64,000 nt of DNA, taken from assembly GCA_933822405.4 (NCBI GenBank), contig CAKOGP040002502.1, positions 1 through 64,000 on the forward strand. Reading direction: 5' to 3'. Both the position numbers and the translations under genes were made by a program. Position 1 is the stretch's first letter. Each line of letters opens with the position of its first letter. Positions 61,612 to 64,000 of the stretch are shown piece by piece. The DNA comes from Cylindrotheca closterium (taxonomy: Eukaryota; Bacillariophyta; Bacillariophyceae; Bacillariales; Bacillariaceae). The notes below the pieces were generated by a model. The model ran no database searches. It saw only the letters and a program-made list of their open reading frames with translations, and had not been told where the DNA came from.

Positions 61612-62048
61612 GTTCGCTTTCCGCTGAGATGAAAATTTCGAATTGTGAAGCCTTCATGATCGTCTCGACTGCGCTACCGTTGATCGTTGTAGGTACACAT
61701 GCTTCATAAATTTAGTAGGACAGTGTTGTCCGCGGGTGCTGAGGTTTTGGTGGGAAGGGGCGATACATTTTCAAACGGTCGCCGTGATAAAATGACTCAC
61801 TCCATTTCCTGTTTTGGTAATAACAACAAAAGGGGTTAGAACTCGCTCCCCCAACTCCCTAGTACATGGCGTGCGGAGGACAGACGATGGAATGATGATT
61901 ATATTTTTTATGTTTTGACTGTGACCGACTGACTCATCAATTATCAATCATCATCCTTTCATCGTAACTTTGTGTTCTTCATATCCAATTCTCCCTACCG
62001 TATAGTCATCAATCAAGCAGTCTCGCATTTTGAAACCTTATCATCATT
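61612..62048. other. bidirectional intergenic region
   Basis: Divergent upstream region of the J-like and NAD(P)H-dehydrogenase genes; no coding frame. Confidence 0.5.
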
Positions 62049-63773
62049 ATGAGGTTATCCCATCTAATTGCCATCAGCTACATTGCATTGGCAGAAGGGT
62101 TCCTCAGCAAAATAAGTCAACAGATACCATCAGGAGGATTGACAGATTTCGCTCTGCACGGAACAGCAACAACAACCAATATCAATACATGTGATGTGGC
62201 CATCTTTGGAGGAGGGTTTGGTGGTCTCTACAGCGCACTGTCGCTCTCTCGGGAGGCTCAAAAGAAGGGAAAGAAACTCGATATTGCCATTGTAGATCCC
62301 TCCACACAATTCGTCTTTCTTCCGCTCTTGTATGATTTGACGGTGGGAACGGCAACTTCGGCCGAAGTGTGTCCCACCTACAAAGACATTTTGAAAGGAA
62401 CGGGTGTGCGTCACATCCAAGCGTCGTTGGATTGTTTCACCTCGGACGATTTCCAATCGGCAACCTTGTTTTTGTGCAATCATAACAATGAAATAAGCAA
62501 CAATTCGACGAAACTGGAATTGTCCTTTCGATCGTCAATCTTGGCCGTCGGGAGTAGCCCAGAATCTACACTAGCGTCTGTTCCCGGTGCCACCGAGAAT
62601 GTGCAACCCTTCTACACGCAAAAGGATGCCAAAGAAACCTCCAGAATCTTGGAGGATCTCGAAGATCAAGCTATTGGTAGTATGCCCAAAACGTCACCAC
62701 CAAAGATTGCCATTGTCGGAGGTGGTTATGGAGGCGTCGAATTGGCAGCCTGCATCAAACGACGAATACCAGAATCTAAGGTTCGTTTGCTGACACGAGG
62801 GCCGCCCATGAAGGGGACACGGGCCGAACAATTAGTGGACAAGGCACTTTTGAAACTAGGAGTGGAGGTGGAACTCTCATCTGTTCAAGAGATTACCAAA
62901 GGAGAAGAGGGAAATGACATATTCGTAAAACGGAAACTAGTCAATGCTGGTGATGATGATAATGATGAAGAAAATGACAAGATTAGTAAGGAACCTTGGT
63001 CAGTCGTCTTCTGGACTGCTGGTGCTGGCCCTTCGTCTCCCGTCTCGGGTGACATGGACGGATTGTTAAAGTCGGATTCTGGGAGGCTCGCCGTCGAGTC
63101 GACGCTTCGATGCATTTCCAATAATCAGCAGAGCAGCGCATCATCATCCTTTCCGAAGAGGAACTCGGTTTGGGCGTTGGGGGATTGTGCCGAAATCCTC
63201 GTCAATAAGGAATATGCTGGTGTAGTAGTACCGGCAACACCCAAAACAGCTCAAGCCGCAATGCAGCAAGCAGACATTGTTGCTCAGAATGTCCTTGCAG
63301 AGTTGACAGTAAATAGCGAGGCGGCATCCAAGGAATTTCAATATCAAGATCTTGGAACTATGCTTTCCCTTGGAGGACCAAACGCAGCAGTAATGGCCCC
63401 GATAGAAGAAAGCCCATTGGCACCAGTCTTCAAACCTCTATTGGATACAGCCAGGCTTGGGTTTGGGTTTGCGGATGAAGCTTTCGTCAACCTCAGCAAA
63501 TCACCACTGGTTGCAACACTTGGGCTTTCTCCGGTTGTGGATAGCATCGAAACTCTGGGATTGTCTCTTGGAGGATACGGATTGGGCGTCGATAGCGACA
63601 CTTCACCGGGAACGCTTTCAGGAACTCTGACTGGGGCCGCCAGACGAGCCCTCTACGCAGTGCGAATGCCAACCAACAAGCAACGAGCAACGGCAGCGGC
63701 ATCCGCAGCAATTTCCACCGCTGCAGCTCTAGCAAAAGAAGCAGCCCAAAATCTTGAAAAACAACAACAATGA
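62049..63773 (+). CDS. type II NAD(P)H dehydrogenase (NDC1-like), probably plastid
   Basis: 574 residues, no intron seen. Two nucleotide-binding motifs: FAD at FGGGFGGLYSALSL (about residues 53-66) and NAD(P)H at IVGGGYGGVELA (about 222-233), with TGVRHIQASL between and ALGDCAE near 378. This is the single-subunit, non-proton-pumping NDH-2 layout; the closest type appears to be plant NDC1, which reduces plastoquinone or a phylloquinone precursor. The N-terminus (HLIAISYIALAEGFLS) has a signal peptide with AEG^F, similar to the ASAF cleavage motif of diatom plastid proteins, so plastid import is likely. The C-terminal 60 residues are Ala-rich and helical and could attach it to membrane. A mitochondrial NDH-2 is the alternative. 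Confidence 0.82.
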   Translation: MRLSHLIAISYIALAEGFLSKISQQIPSGGLTDFALHGTATTTNINTCDVAIFGGGFGGLYSALSLSREAQKKGKKLDIAIVDPSTQFVFLPLLYDLTVGTATSAEVCPTYKDILKGTGVRHIQASLDCFTSDDFQSATLFLCNHNNEISNNSTKLELSFRSSILAVGSSPESTLASVPGATENVQPFYTQKDAKETSRILEDLEDQAIGSMPKTSPPKIAIVGGGYGGVELAACIKRRIPESKVRLLTRGPPMKGTRAEQLVDKALLKLGVEVELSSVQEITKGEEGNDIFVKRKLVNAGDDDNDEENDKISKEPWSVVFWTAGAGPSSPVSGDMDGLLKSDSGRLAVESTLRCISNNQQSSASSSFPKRNSVWALGDCAEILVNKEYAGVVVPATPKTAQAAMQQADIVAQNVLAELTVNSEAASKEFQYQDLGTMLSLGGPNAAVMAPIEESPLAPVFKPLLDTARLGFGFADEAFVNLSKSPLVATLGLSPVVDSIETLGLSLGGYGLGVDSDTSPGTLSGTLTGAARRALYAVRMPTNKQRATAAASAAISTAAALAKEAAQNLEKQQQ

Positions 63774-63874
63774 TAAGAATAATAGGCGATAGTAACCAAT
63801 GCTCGGCGATATTAAGAAATATGTACAAATATAGTCCCAGTTGTATCCCCTTATTTGTTTCATTAGCCTGCAGT

Positions 63875-64000
63875 TTATGAGTCGTCGTCGATGATAGAGC
63901 GGTCCGAGGGTATGGCTTCATTCTCGATACCATTCCATAAGTCCCATATCCCGTTGCTTAGACTTGGACCTGACTGACAGTCGTTACCGGCGATACCATT
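63875..64000 (-). CDS. 3' end of an unidentified gene running off the window
   Basis: Open from the right edge to a TAA at 63875-63877: 41 residues ending SDRSIIDDDS, with NGIxxND / NGIWDLWNGIENE repeats. The acidic, mixed composition looks like a real C-terminus and the position (convergent with the NDH-2 gene, 101-bp gap) is natural for a gene. No family can be named. Confidence 0.4.
   Translation of the reverse strand, partial: NGIAGNDCQSGPSLSNGIWDLWNGIENEAIPSDRSIIDDDS

Noticed and set aside
63493..63933. 146-codon minus-strand frame at the right end
   Set aside because: Mostly antisense to the conserved NDH-2 C-terminus. The separate short frame ending at 63875 fits a real gene end better.

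Overview
The window looks like nuclear DNA of a diatom, probably a raphid pennate. The evidence is short spliceosomal introns (about 50-250 nt, GT-AG), two plastid-type triose-phosphate translocators whose precursors carry signal peptides (a secondary plastid), a CoDi-like Ty1/copia retrotransposon, BspA/DUF285 repeat proteins, helicase-associated-domain proteins and kinesin-light-chain-like TPR proteins. The species cannot be named from sequence alone. Many genes lie in tandem paralogue sets, and the intergenic DNA carries microsatellites, relics and repeats.

Layout. 1-3174 is gene-poor debris. 3175-4531 (-) is a four-exon NDP-kinase-like gene. 5092-8972 (-) holds two tandem membrane-anchored DUF285 proteins. 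9323-16015 is an intact, apparently very young copia element (identical 186-bp LTRs, 5-bp target duplication) whose gag and pol are separated only by one in-frame UGA followed by CGG. 16165-29047 (+) holds single-copy genes: a surface beta-propeller-like protein, a helicase-associated-domain protein, a zinc-finger/PUB protein, a STELLO-like glycosyltransferase, a small probably myristoylated rhodanese, a 7TM receptor and an alpha/beta hydrolase. 29382-31512 (-) is a duplicated TPR-like pair.

32260-42043 is the most unusual block: six divergent truncated-globin-like genes with no histidine at the expected haem-ligand position, carrying a short C-terminal module that occurs once in some copies and several times in others. 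One copy is frameshifted and one tail survives as an orphan relic. Between copies three and four lies a 2.0-kb TIR-bounded element with two arrays of a 20-bp repeat.

42219-63773 returns to housekeeping and signalling genes: an actin-related protein (-), a five- or six-exon protein kinase (+), a glutamate-dehydrogenase-like protein that has lost all three catalytic lysines (-), two tandem triose-phosphate translocators (+), a protein with repeated RRxSxTKYSL motifs (+), an LRR membrane protein (-), two TPR paralogues (+), a degenerate J-domain protein (-) and a type II NAD(P)H dehydrogenase (+). A partial gene runs off the right edge (-). Exon structures were inferred by reading frame, splice signals and family alignment from memory; no transcript or database was available.
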